Below are positions 15,107 through 23,318 of a stretch of DNA of 64,000 nt, piece by piece. The notes below the pieces were generated by a model. That model was not told the DNA's origin. It was given only the letters and a program-made list of their open reading frames with translations, and searched no databases. A program made the translations under genes and the position numbers. Source of the stretch: Stappia sp. WLB 29 (GTDB lineage Bacteria; Pseudomonadota; Alphaproteobacteria; Rhizobiales; Stappiaceae); the NCBI RefSeq assembly GCF_023507705.1, contig NZ_JALBGD010000006.1:1-64000 (forward strand). The letters are read 5' to 3'. Position 1 is the first letter of the stretch. Each line of letters starts with the position of its first letter.

Positions 15107-16630
15107 TCACCCGTCCCTCGCGATGACCACGCGCGGGTCCGGCGGCAGCCGGCCGCCCTCCAGCGGATTGGCGGCAAGCTCGAAGCAATAGGGCGCGAAC
15201 TGGTTCTGGTAGAACTTGCGGCAGTGGATGAAGCCCACCCCGTCGACCTGCAGGATCTGCTCGTCTGGCGGCAGGCGCATCAACTCGTCCGCCGTGAACA
15301 CCCGGCCCTGGCTGGTCGAGTAGTTGCTGTTCCAGCCGCTCTGGTTGCTGGTCAGCCCAAGCCCCGGCGAGATGACGATGGTCTCGCCCATCGCCCTGGA
15401 GATGCGCTCCGCCTCCTCATAGTTGGAGAACTTAAGGTACTGGATGATCGAACAGTTCTCCTCCAGCAGAGCGGTCTCCTTCTCCCCGTATTTGCGGACG
15501 ATGTCCTGGCGCGACTGGGCGATGAAGTGCGAGCGGGCGCCGAAGGCCCGCTGGATGGTCACCCGGTTGAGCGCATCCCTGAGCGGTGCGTTGCAGAACT
15601 CGTCCAGAATGAACTCCGACCTGCCCGCCCCGTGACGCAGCTGGGCGTTCATCAGGGCAAGGAAGTGGAGCGCGTAGAAGGGGCCGAGCCGATCGGTGAA
15701 GCGGGCCGGATTGACGAAGCAGACCACGGCGCCTTTTTCGATCAGCTCGGCATGTGTGGCTTGTGCCAACCGTCCGGCATTCTTGAGCGGACCGGTGGCA
15801 AAGATCTTCAGGGAGGTGAGAGCCGCCCGCATGTGCTGGGAATAGTGTTCGGGATTGTCCTGCTTCATCTCCAGCAACTGACGGGCCGATGCGCTCAAGC
15901 TCGCATCGAGACTGTCGGCGGCATCGCGCAAGGCCCGTGCCCATGTGTCCGGATCGGCGAGCAGCGCGGCGAGCGCGCCTGGAAAGCACCGGCGCGGGTT
16001 GAGCTCCAGCAGGATGAGGATGCCGAGCGTCAGGATCTCCCGGGGAGCTTCCCGCCAATAAAAGTTCTTCTGGTCGTCCGACGGCTCCTCGATCAGGGCG
16101 TGGACGATGTTGGCGAAGACGAAGGGCAGCTGCTCGGGATCGACCTTCAGCGCATGGACCGCCGCGCCGAACGGGTTGAGGGCGATCCGTGCGGGGTTGT
16201 CCTCCCCGAGCGCGGCGAACTCGTCGACGATGGCAAAGAGCCGCCCGTGCTTGCGGCACATCCCGCCGACCTGCGCCGCGATCTCTCCGTCCTTGCTGTC
16301 CGAGATGAACACCGCCCTGGAGGTGTCAGCGAGCATCGACATCAGTGCCGGTACCGAGACGCAGGTGGTCTTGCCGCCGCCGGCGGCAGCCAGCGTCAGC
16401 GAGGAGCCGGCAGTCTTCGGCTCGAAGATCGGCCGGCCGTCGAAGGTCAGGCCGAGAATGCGGCGGCCGATCATGTGCTCGGGAATGGGCACCGCCTGAT
16501 CGTGCGGCCCCGACGTACGCTTCAGCCAGCGCCGATATTGCCGCTTTTGGTGCCTGATCCAGCGACGCAGCCGACGCGAGAGATCGGATCCCGTCCAATG
16601 CGGCGGACGGTGGTGGAACGGCGTAGTCAT
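15107..16630 (-). CDS. Type IV coupling protein (VirD4/TraG-like ATPase)
   Basis: The 507-residue ATPase has a Walker A motif at residues 81-89 (AAAGGGKTT) and a Walker B motif in RSEFILDEFCNAP, where VirD4/TraG proteins have LDEF. It should recruit the relaxosome and pump DNA into a type IV channel. Unlike most coupling proteins it has no N-terminal membrane helices: the first 45 residues are basic (SRRLRRWIRHQKRQYRRWLK). Membrane anchoring may come from the neighbouring membrane proteins. The ATG at 16630 overlaps the preceding stop (ATGA). An upstream in-frame extension overlaps the neighbour and was rejected. Confidence 0.9.
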   Translation of the reverse strand: MTTPFHHRPPHWTGSDLSRRLRRWIRHQKRQYRRWLKRTSGPHDQAVPIPEHMIGRRILGLTFDGRPIFEPKTAGSSLTLAAAGGGKTTCVSVPALMSMLADTSRAVFISDSKDGEIAAQVGGMCRKHGRLFAIVDEFAALGEDNPARIALNPFGAAVHALKVDPEQLPFVFANIVHALIEEPSDDQKNFYWREAPREILTLGILILLELNPRRCFPGALAALLADPDTWARALRDAADSLDASLSASARQLLEMKQDNPEHYSQHMRAALTSLKIFATGPLKNAGRLAQATHAELIEKGAVVCFVNPARFTDRLGPFYALHFLALMNAQLRHGAGRSEFILDEFCNAPLRDALNRVTIQRAFGARSHFIAQSRQDIVRKYGEKETALLEENCSIIQYLKFSNYEEAERISRAMGETIVISPGLGLTSNQSGWNSNYSTSQGRVFTADELMRLPPDEQILQVDGVGFIHCRKFYQNQFAPYCFELAANPLEGGRLPPDPRVVIARDG

Positions 16631-17016
16631 TCGAGCATCCCCGCCTTGCGCAACGTCTCGTGATCTGCAAGCGGGGCCGCCTTTTGCGGCGTGCCCTGCA
16701 TGAGGAAGCGGTGGACCACACGTCGGCGCTGCCAGGAGGCACGAAGGCTCCCAAGAGCGGCGATCAACGAGGCGAGCGACCCCATGCCGAACAGCGTGCT
16801 GGTGACGGCAAGCCCCCACCATTGCGGGCTGGTCGGCCAGATCGCCCAGGCGCAGCCGCCATAGATCACCGCCGCCACCATGCGGGCGTTGAACGCGGTC
16901 GTCTCACCGAGGCTGGCATCGCGGACGGATACAGTGGGATCGCCGGGCATCCGGTCGCTGGCATGGTTGCGTTGCGTGCGGGCGGTATCGGACATGGTCG
17001 GCTTGAGCTGTCTCAT
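16627..17016 (-). CDS. Membrane protein coupled to the type IV coupling protein
   Basis: The 129-residue product has a polar N-terminus, two membrane helices (MVAAVIYGGCAWAIWPTS and WWGLAVTSTLFGMGSLASLI) and a basic cytoplasmic tail (RASWQRRRVVHRF). No family is recognised. It overlaps both neighbours by 4 bp (ATGA at 17013-17016 and 16627-16630). Together with the missing membrane anchor of the ATPase, this suggests it tethers the ATPase to the membrane (inference). Confidence 0.72.
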   Translation of the reverse strand: MRQLKPTMSDTARTQRNHASDRMPGDPTVSVRDASLGETTAFNARMVAAVIYGGCAWAIWPTSPQWWGLAVTSTLFGMGSLASLIAALGSLRASWQRRRVVHRFLMQGTPQKAAPLADHETLRKAGMLE

Positions 17017-17489
17017 GCCCCGTCCTCCCGGCGCTCGCCGCGTGCGGCCATCGCCATCTCCACCGCCTGCCGCACACGGCGCAGCGTGGTGATCAGGCCG
17101 ATATTCGAGGCGACCTCCTGGTCCCTCAGGGCAAGGCTGTGCGCCTTGAGAGTGCCCACCGTCAGCGATGCGATCAGCGCCGCAATCCCGAAGGCGCCGA
17201 CGAAGACAAGCTCCGCCGGCCACAGATAGCGGTGGAAGGCCACCGCAAAGCCCGCCAGCCCCAGGGCCGGCGGCAGCAGGAACAGGGCGAGCGGCCGCTC
17301 GACCGAGATGTACTCGATGCGCTCCAACGCATAGCTCTTGCGCGGCGTGCGCAGGATCCGGTCGGTGACGAGGAAGCCGCCGCCGGCAAAGCGCACCGTC
17401 TCGCCGGCTCGCGCAAGATTGGCGCCACCGGCAGGCGCGCTTGCCTGCATCTCGGGAGTGTCGTGGTGGACGCGGAGGCGGTTGGTCAC
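17013..17489 (-). CDS. Two-helix membrane protein, unknown function
   Basis: The 158-residue protein has an N-terminal soluble beta-rich region (GETVRFAGGGFLVTDRILRTP then SYALERIEYISVERP), which looks like a PH-like strand pattern, two hydrophobic helices (LALFLLPPALGLAGFAVAF and LVFVGAFGIAALIASL) and a helical C-terminus. The strand-then-helices layout recalls small DUF6232-like membrane proteins, which I cannot confirm. It starts with GTG overlapping the upstream stop (GTGA) and overlaps the next gene by ATGA, so it belongs to one tight operon. Confidence 0.7.
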   Translation of the reverse strand: MTNRLRVHHDTPEMQASAPAGGANLARAGETVRFAGGGFLVTDRILRTPRKSYALERIEYISVERPLALFLLPPALGLAGFAVAFHRYLWPAELVFVGAFGIAALIASLTVGTLKAHSLALRDQEVASNIGLITTLRRVRQAVEMAMAARGERREDGA

Positions 17490-18118
17490 GACGCACCTCC
17501 CGCCTGCCGTTCGCAGGACCCGGCGCGCGCCGCCTGCGCCATGCGGCCGGCAAACCCGTCGATGGAGGCCGGGCGATAGAGCGTCAGGCTGCCGGTATAG
17601 AGCGCCCAGTCCATCCGCGTCTCGGCAATGGCCACATCGGCGATGCAGCCGCAGATGTCGTCCGAGGCGGCGAGCCGGCTCGCCGTGCGTGTCAGCACCT
17701 GATCGCGCGAGCGCTGCCAGGTCTCCATCGCCGCCTGCTTGCTGCGCTCGTAAGCACGGCGCGCGTCCGCGACCTGCTGGCGCGGGTCGAAGTCGAAGAC
17801 AGAGCCAAGACCGCCCGGGCCGCTGTTGGCGGCATCATAGGCCCAGTCCACCAGCGGAATGCGGAGCATCCCTTCGGCCAGGATGAGAGCCTGTTCCGCC
17901 GCATAGTCCACCTGCGGCAACGGCAGCGCGGCGAGCTGTTCCTCGCCCGCCCGTGCCGCCAGCGCCGCCACATTCGCGGTGCAGGCCGGCATATGATCGG
18001 CCGCCGCGACCCGTTCCGCCAGCTTCGGGCCGATCAGCACGTAGTTGACCGCGCCCCAGGCGAGGCCTCCGGCAAGCAGCGCCCGAGGCACGACATCCGT
18101 CAAGATATTCGGGATCAT
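17486..18118 (-). CDS. Hypothetical membrane-anchored protein of the transfer operon
   Basis: The 210-residue product starts with one hydrophobic segment (VVPRALLAGGLAWGAVNYVLI), then a mostly helical periplasmic-like domain with several Cys (CTANVAALAARAGEE, CGCIADVAIAETRMDWALYTG, SCERQAGGAS). The start ATG at 18118 follows GGAGACAGGA; a longer in-frame reading runs antisense through the neighbour and was rejected. The family is unknown. Coupled to the next gene by GTGA. Confidence 0.72.
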   Translation of the reverse strand: MIPNILTDVVPRALLAGGLAWGAVNYVLIGPKLAERVAAADHMPACTANVAALAARAGEEQLAALPLPQVDYAAEQALILAEGMLRIPLVDWAYDAANSGPGGLGSVFDFDPRQQVADARRAYERSKQAAMETWQRSRDQVLTRTASRLAASDDICGCIADVAIAETRMDWALYTGSLTLYRPASIDGFAGRMAQAARAGSCERQAGGAS

Positions 18119-18158
18119 TCCTGTCTCCAGTTCAGGTCGATTGGGAGGGGGGAGAGGG

Positions 18159-19424
18159 TCAGGGCTGGCCGAACCCGTGGTTGTCGCCGTCATCGCGGGG
18201 ATCTCTCCTCGCATCGGCGTTGCGACGCCCAGGGCGGCGGTCCTTCCAATGACCGTTGCCCGTACCGTTGCCAGCGCCGCTGCCGGCACCGGTCACCGGC
18301 GTGCGCGCGGGCCTGCGGGACGTCTCGATCTCACCGCGCTGGCTCAGGGTCTGATGAACGTCCCAAGACAGCGCCCAGAACGTGTAGGCCCACAGCACCA
18401 GCGGCAGGACGAGATCGACCACGGCGGCGATGGCCGCCACCGGCAGGAAGTGGCCGATATACGAGAACGTGTCGGTCACGCCGGTCTTGCGGGGGAAGGC
18501 CGGGACAAGCTCGTCCCGCTCCTCGGTCGAGGCGGCCAGAGCCGTCAGGGTCGCGCCGTGACGCGACAGCAGTGCCGACAGCCGGGCTTCCGCCTCCGGG
18601 CGCTCGGGGATCGAGACGCCCGAGCGCAGCTCACCCGCATAGGCGCGGATCAGCGGCAGCGGCACGCTTTCCTTGAGCTCTCCCAGCGCCTGCCGGATGC
18701 GGCTGTCGATCCCTTGCGCCCTGGTGCGACGCTCGCGAAGGTCGCGCTCATCGTCTGCAAGCGTCTCGTCGAGGCTGGTCAGAAGCGTGTTCAGCTCCTC
18801 CAGGAGTGTCTGGCGGGCGACCTCTCCCGCCTCCACCTGCCGGCCGATGCTGGCTGCGCGCCCTGCCTGTTCCTCGGCAATCCGCGCAACCGTGCCATAG
18901 CCGCCACCACGACCGGAGAGGCAGGCAGAGGCGATCTCGCAGTCGGCCTTGGCCTTGAGATCGCCGACAATGGCGCGGATGCCGGGTGCGATCCGCGTTG
19001 CCTCCGCTGCCGCATCGCTGCGGACCGTCACATGGACGCGCATCGCCGCCGCGTGCTGCTGCAACTGCAGCTCCGCGACGTCCTTGTAGGTGAGGCCCGA
19101 ATAGGTGGCGCTGAACAGGCCGCCGCCCACCATGGCGATCGAGGCAAGGCTGATGACCGCCGCGCCGACATAGCCCTTGACGGCAAGCGGGGCGCCGCGA
19201 TCGATGGCGAGCCGGTTCACCGCGAAGGTCACGAAGGCGGCGCTGACCGTCAGGGTGACGACCTTGCCGATCGCCACCAGCCCGGTGCCATCCACCAGAT
19301 TGGGCATGCCGACCCCCAGCATGAGGCTGCTTCCAATGGCGGTACCGAGCAGTGCGATGTCGACAAGGGGGCGCTTGCTGCGTGCGGGCAATTTGACAGG
19401 GGCGGGACTGGACACGGACGTCAT
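18159..19424 (-). CDS. Multi-helix membrane protein with central coiled coil
   Basis: The 421-residue protein has about three N-terminal membrane helices (ALLGTAIGSSLMLGVGM, VVTLTVSAAFVTFAVNRL, GAAVISLASIAMVGGGLF), a periplasmic helical and coiled-coil middle (TLLEELNTLLTSLDETLADDERDLRERR), then a C-terminal helix pair (LPVAAIAAVVDLVLPLVLWAY) and a charged Gly-rich tail. The ATG at 19424 follows GAAGGAGCTTCCC. The layout resembles DUF-type proteins of mobilizable elements but no known family is assigned. It is first in the leftward membrane-protein and coupling-protein run. Confidence 0.75.
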   Translation of the reverse strand: MTSVSSPAPVKLPARSKRPLVDIALLGTAIGSSLMLGVGMPNLVDGTGLVAIGKVVTLTVSAAFVTFAVNRLAIDRGAPLAVKGYVGAAVISLASIAMVGGGLFSATYSGLTYKDVAELQLQQHAAAMRVHVTVRSDAAAEATRIAPGIRAIVGDLKAKADCEIASACLSGRGGGYGTVARIAEEQAGRAASIGRQVEAGEVARQTLLEELNTLLTSLDETLADDERDLRERRTRAQGIDSRIRQALGELKESVPLPLIRAYAGELRSGVSIPERPEAEARLSALLSRHGATLTALAASTEERDELVPAFPRKTGVTDTFSYIGHFLPVAAIAAVVDLVLPLVLWAYTFWALSWDVHQTLSQRGEIETSRRPARTPVTGAGSGAGNGTGNGHWKDRRPGRRNADARRDPRDDGDNHGFGQP

Positions 19425-19437
19425 GGGAAGCTCCTTC

Positions 19438-20193
19438 TCAGCTGGCATCGAGGGGAAGATCGCAGGACCGGCAGGCAAGCTGCGCCGTGGGGCGAGCCCA
19501 GGCCTTCAGGCCGCAGCCCCGGCAGACGAAGCGGGTGCGGGTGTTGCCGGACGGCGAGGTGCGAACATCCCCTGAAGCGCGTGCGTCCTCATCAAGAAGG
19601 AACGAGCCTCGCGCAGAGGCCTTGTCGCGCCAACGCAGTCGGAAGCCCGATGCCAGAAGCTCCGCGCAATCGAGATCGAAGGGGCCACCCGGCGCAATCT
19701 CGAACGACATTGCGTAACCGGTCTTCTTGCCGGTCGCCCTGGCGATCGGGGTTAGCCCGACCTCGTCCATTTTTCGGGCCCAACGCAGACCGTGATAGGC
19801 GCGCGCTCCACCGCTCTTGTCGCCTCGCTTTATTCGGTCCCAGAGGCTGACCTGCGCGCACAGGATTGTTGCCAGGACCTGCCGTTCGTCGGCCTGGGCA
19901 AGCAGCGGCAGGTTAAGGCTGATCTCGTGCGCCTCCACGCCGTCCACCCGGGTAAAGGCATCCTTGCGCAGCATCGTCGCGCCGTCGCTACGACGATTGA
20001 AGGTGATCACACAGTTCGGCAGGGCACCGTCGAAGAAGCGTTCGTTCAGGAACGCATAGGCCGTGTCAGGATCGGCATACGCCTGCTGTGTCGGCGTGTC
20101 GGCATCCGCATTTTTGGGCTGTACAGTCGAAAGCCTGTTTTCCTGGGAGAAGGGCCTCAGCCACTCTTCGAATTGACGGTCCTGTTCCGACAT
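19438..20193 (-). CDS. SprT-like protein with a degenerate metal site
   Basis: The 251-residue protein matches the layout of plasmid SprT-like proteins: DTAYAFLNERFFDGALPNCVITF, then the helix, then GGARAYHGLRWARKMDEVGLTPIARATGKKTGYAMSFEI. In active members the helix reads LVHEMxHLWQ. Here it is ILCAQVSLWDRIKRG, so both catalytic H and E are absent. A C-terminal zinc-ribbon pair is present (CRGCGLKAW...CRSCDLPL). It is probably not a peptidase and may bind DNA-protein complexes or act as a decoy (inference). The ATG at 20193 has an AAGGTAG site. It is divergent from 20292. Confidence 0.72.
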   Translation of the reverse strand: MSEQDRQFEEWLRPFSQENRLSTVQPKNADADTPTQQAYADPDTAYAFLNERFFDGALPNCVITFNRRSDGATMLRKDAFTRVDGVEAHEISLNLPLLAQADERQVLATILCAQVSLWDRIKRGDKSGGARAYHGLRWARKMDEVGLTPIARATGKKTGYAMSFEIAPGGPFDLDCAELLASGFRLRWRDKASARGSFLLDEDARASGDVRTSPSGNTRTRFVCRGCGLKAWARPTAQLACRSCDLPLDAS

Positions 20194-20291
20194 GGCGCTA
20201 CCTTGCAAGCCTCCGACCGGGGATTGCAGGACGCTAACTCGACCCTAAAAGTAATTGTCAGGTACAAGGCAGGTAGGAACGGGTAATACGA

Positions 20292-21083
20292 ATGAATGGG
20301 AGCTTCGACTGGCTGAACGCCTCGACGCAAGACCGCAAGAAACTCTACAGGGTGATGTCCAAAGCCCGCAAGGCGCGCAACTGGACCCTTCATCGCTTCC
20401 TCAAAGAGACGTTGGGAGACCATGTTCCGCTCGGAACTGACTACGAGGCGAATGCAAGGGCCGGCAGAATGGCGCGCAGCAAATGCGGGCCCATCCACGA
20501 CTGGCTGCGCGCCAACCACCCCGCCCTTTGCGCCGAGCTTGACCGCAAGCTCAGTCTGGCGTCGCCGCAGCCCCGCTCACGCTGGCTGGATCTGGTTGAG
20601 ACCGAAGGCCAATATCTCGGGCTTGAAGTTTTGTCTCTGCCTTCAGCCTCGCTTGGGATCGTCACGCTGACACGCCTGACGCCGATCGCCGACCAGCGAC
20701 TTCGTCTCGGGGACCGGTTCTGCTTTCGTCTCACGCCGCCCTTCGCGGGCCACGTCATCGCTTTCCAGAATGTCGCGCACAGCTGGCACATTCTGCCACT
20801 GTCCACGAAAGCAGCGAACGCTCAGGTCGGTAACGCACCCACCCTGTTGCCGCGCGGCGCCGGCGATGACGAGCCGGAACCCTTGCACGAGCTCAACGAC
20901 GAAGGGCTCCACCGCTTCGTGTTCCTGATTACAGCAAGGCCATGCGCAGTCGATAGCATTGTCGGCGCGCCTTTTGGGACGCAGCTTCCAGAAGCGCTCC
21001 TCGACGAACTGGCCGCCCGCTATCTCTCGCTGGAGATCGGAGCGCGCGTGCTTCTGCGCATAAATTTGCTGTTCCAGCCTTAA
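20292..21083 (+). CDS. Unknown protein with a C-terminal DUF4384-like beta-domain
   Basis: The 263-residue product has a helical N-terminus (RKKLYRVMSKARKARNWTLH, IHDWLRANHPALCAELDRKL) and a C-terminal beta-rich region where LRLGDRFCFRLTPPFAGHVI then HSWHILPL resembles the DUF4384 pattern of a gliding-type strand domain (tentative). No catalytic residues are evident. It is divergent from the SprT-like gene by 98 bp and its stop overlaps by 4 bp the stop of the convergent metalloprotease-like gene. It is clearly coding but unassigned. Confidence 0.62.
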   Translation: MNGSFDWLNASTQDRKKLYRVMSKARKARNWTLHRFLKETLGDHVPLGTDYEANARAGRMARSKCGPIHDWLRANHPALCAELDRKLSLASPQPRSRWLDLVETEGQYLGLEVLSLPSASLGIVTLTRLTPIADQRLRLGDRFCFRLTPPFAGHVIAFQNVAHSWHILPLSTKAANAQVGNAPTLLPRGAGDDEPEPLHELNDEGLHRFVFLITARPCAVDSIVGAPFGTQLPEALLDELAARYLSLEIGARVLLRINLLFQP

Positions 21084-22246
21084 CTGCCGTCCGGGGGCGC
21101 GAACCGGTAGAGTGCGAGCTCCGGCCGCAGCTCGGTCAATCTGGCCTGCAGGCGGGCGAGTTCGCCCGAGGCCTCCGATCCCTTGAGGTCGCGCATCAGC
21201 TGCGCCGTCCGATCCATTCCGGGAATAACGGCGGCGATCCGGTCGAACTCGCTCTCCACGCTCGCCTGCACCGCCTGGTCCTCATCAGACGTGAAGCGCT
21301 GCCGCGACAGCCCGAGCATGTTCTGCAGGCGCAGGTAGGGAGCCGGGTGCGACAGGCCGTACCGGGCATCCATGAAGTTCTGAAACTCTTCGAACAGCCA
21401 GGTCATCGCATAGGCACCAAAGAGCGCCAGTCGTTTGCGCAAGCCGATATCGAAGTTTGCGAAGCTCTCGAAGTTTTCCCGTCCAGTCGCCTGTACCTGC
21501 CAGCTTGCCCAAAGTGCCGCTTCGTCGGCATCGAGTTCCAGGGCGCGCAATGTGTCGCTACGCTGATCCGTTCGTTTGGCGAAGGAGGCGACCCCCAACG
21601 GCTCGGCGACCTCGTGCAACCGCAGCGCAAGACCTTCCGCCTGCACGTAGTCGACGTGACCGTTGAAGCAATGCGCATATTCGTGGAACCAGACAAAGCG
21701 CGCCATCAGGAAGCCGAGATAAAGCGAAGCCGCGTAGCGCGTATCGTCGGTTGGTGTCAGCATCTGGCTGTGCTCGGGAGCCACCTTGCCGCCGTCGAGC
21801 GTGAACCGCAGAAGCCACATACCTGGGACGTCGCCGTCAGGCAGCGGCGCGCTTTCCGCTGGCGGGTCGCCCACGTCGCGGAAAAAGTCCTGCTGAGTGA
21901 AGCAGAACATCGAAAATTCCTGCAAGGCGACGAAAAGCGGCGTGTAGATAGCAACCAGATGCGTCCCGTCGGCGCGATCCGCCAGCGCGTTGGGCAGCAT
22001 GATATCGACGAAACCCGCGAGTACCCGGAGCCGCTCTCCAGTGCCGTTACGCCAGTCGTGAATACCTTTGAGCTGCTGCGCAAGGCTCATCAGCGACATG
22101 CGGAACGTATGGTTCCGCATGTCTCCATCCCAGACATCAAGCGCAGTAGCACCGAGGCGCACGCCCACCGATTGCCGGAAATTGGCAAAGGAATCCGCCA
22201 GCTGCGCCTCCAGCGGATCGGTGGTCTCGTCGGAAGGATCCGGCAT
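21080..22246 (-). CDS. HExxH metallopeptidase-like protein
   Basis: The 388-residue protein contains a zincin motif, WFHEYAHCFNGHVDY (HExxH), and about 45 residues later LRALELDADEAAL. The E and D of this ExxxD-type stretch resemble the third zinc-ligand region of gluzincins and M48-like peptidases. The rest is helical, with a possible amphipathic stretch near FAYAMTWLFEEFQNFMD but no clear membrane helix. It is likely a cytoplasmic metallopeptidase or zinc-dependent effector of unknown target. Lying in an element accessory block, it may be a defence, toxin or transfer function. The ATG at 22246 has a GGAAGGATCC site. Confidence 0.7.
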   Translation of the reverse strand: MPDPSDETTDPLEAQLADSFANFRQSVGVRLGATALDVWDGDMRNHTFRMSLMSLAQQLKGIHDWRNGTGERLRVLAGFVDIMLPNALADRADGTHLVAIYTPLFVALQEFSMFCFTQQDFFRDVGDPPAESAPLPDGDVPGMWLLRFTLDGGKVAPEHSQMLTPTDDTRYAASLYLGFLMARFVWFHEYAHCFNGHVDYVQAEGLALRLHEVAEPLGVASFAKRTDQRSDTLRALELDADEAALWASWQVQATGRENFESFANFDIGLRKRLALFGAYAMTWLFEEFQNFMDARYGLSHPAPYLRLQNMLGLSRQRFTSDEDQAVQASVESEFDRIAAVIPGMDRTAQLMRDLKGSEASGELARLQARLTELRPELALYRFAPPDGS

Positions 22247-22293
22247 GATGGTATCCGGGCGGGTTTACGAGCAATACATGCCTCAAACATCCT

Positions 22294-22875
22294 TCACGAC
22301 TTCCCGCTCCGCAAGGCGCGTTTGAGGGTAGCAACATGCACGCCGTAGCGGGCCGCGATGGCTTCATGCGACTGCCGACCGGCCTCCAGCAGCGTGCGAG
22401 CCCGGGCAACCTGCCGCGCGCTCAGCTTGAAGGGGCGGCCGACATGGATGCCGCGCGCCTTGGCCGCCGCCATGCCCGCCTTGGTGCGCTCGCGGATCAA
22501 CTCCCGCTCGAATTCGGCAAGAACCGCGAAGATACCCACAATCATGCGCCCGTCCGCGCGGGTCGTATCGATCATCGCACCTTGTCCTGTCAGCACCCGC
22601 AAGCCGATCCCGCGTTCGCGCAAATCCTCGATCAAATTGACCAGGTCGCGCAGGCTACGGCCCAGCCGATCCAGTTTCCAGACCACCAGAACGTCACCTG
22701 CCTGACAGCATCGCAGCGCTCTGGAAAGTCCCCGGCGGCTGGTGTTGGTGCCTGAAGCCTTGTCCGTGAACAGCCGGGTACAGCCGGCGGCTTTCAGGGC
22801 ATGCAGTTGCAGATCGAGATGCTGGTCATCGGTGGAAACTCGGGCATAGCCGATATGCGTGGAAGGCGGCGTCAT
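22294..22875 (-). CDS. Serine resolvase/invertase (Tn3/Pin type)
   Basis: The 193-residue recombinase has the full catalytic pattern: IGYARVSTDDQHLDLQLHAL with nucleophile Ser in RVST, KLDRLGRSLRDLV (DRLGRS), FAVLAEFERELIRERTKAGM (the E helix), and a C-terminal HTH (SHEAIAARYGVHVATLKRAL). Its length fits small resolvases and DNA invertases. It is divergent from the fibre genes at 23091, so it could be the invertase of that locus or the relic of a transposon. No clear recombination sites were found at the fibre 5' end. Confidence 0.92.
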   Translation of the reverse strand: MTPPSTHIGYARVSTDDQHLDLQLHALKAAGCTRLFTDKASGTNTSRRGLSRALRCCQAGDVLVVWKLDRLGRSLRDLVNLIEDLRERGIGLRVLTGQGAMIDTTRADGRMIVGIFAVLAEFERELIRERTKAGMAAAKARGIHVGRPFKLSARQVARARTLLEAGRQSHEAIAARYGVHVATLKRALRSGKS

Positions 22876-23090
22876 TCAGAGGCAAGGCGCGGGTTGGTGC
22901 GCCTGTGAGGGCGCCGGACGAGGACAAAAGGGTTCCCTTTCGGTCGCCTCCCGCATCGATCATGGCCTCCATGGTGCGAGGCAACAAACGGGATTTTTCT
23001 CTGTATCGATTTTTGTTTTTGTTTGCATGATCAATTAAATATGTGAGAAAATCGAATTTATATAAGGGAACGCTTTTATACAACAGGATT

Positions 23091-23318
23091 ATGGCACGTA
23101 ACATTTACAGATATATTTTGGTTGCCTTGTGCATCGCTGCGAGTCTCGCTCTTTATCAGCTTCACCATCGCGGCGTCATTGCGCAAATCGACCCGTTGAC
23201 CGCCCTGTGGCTGGGATTGGCCATCGTTTTACTGATTGGCGTCGTCATCGGGGCCACCGCTGCCTGGCTGTTCCTGCAACTCAAGCCGCCCCCGCAGGAG
23301 CAAGCCGATGCCCGTTGA
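23091..23318 (+). CDS. Small two-helix membrane protein preceding the fibre gene
   Basis: This 75-residue protein has two hydrophobic helices: YILVALCIAASLALY near residue 8 and LWLGLAIVLLIGVVIGATAAW near residue 40. It ends in a short Pro/Gln-rich tail. Its last codons overlap the start of the fibre gene (ATG at 23308), so the two are co-translated. It may be a membrane anchor or assembly partner for the pilin-like fibre. The 200-bp leader is AT-rich with a plausible promoter, unlike the GC-rich surroundings. Confidence 0.68.
   Translation: MARNIYRYILVALCIAASLALYQLHHRGVIAQIDPLTALWLGLAIVLLIGVVIGATAAWLFLQLKPPPQEQADAR

Noticed and set aside
15107-19424. Complete type IV secretion system
   Set aside because: Only the coupling ATPase is recognised. 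VirB4, VirB11, VirB8-10 and pilin subunits are missing.
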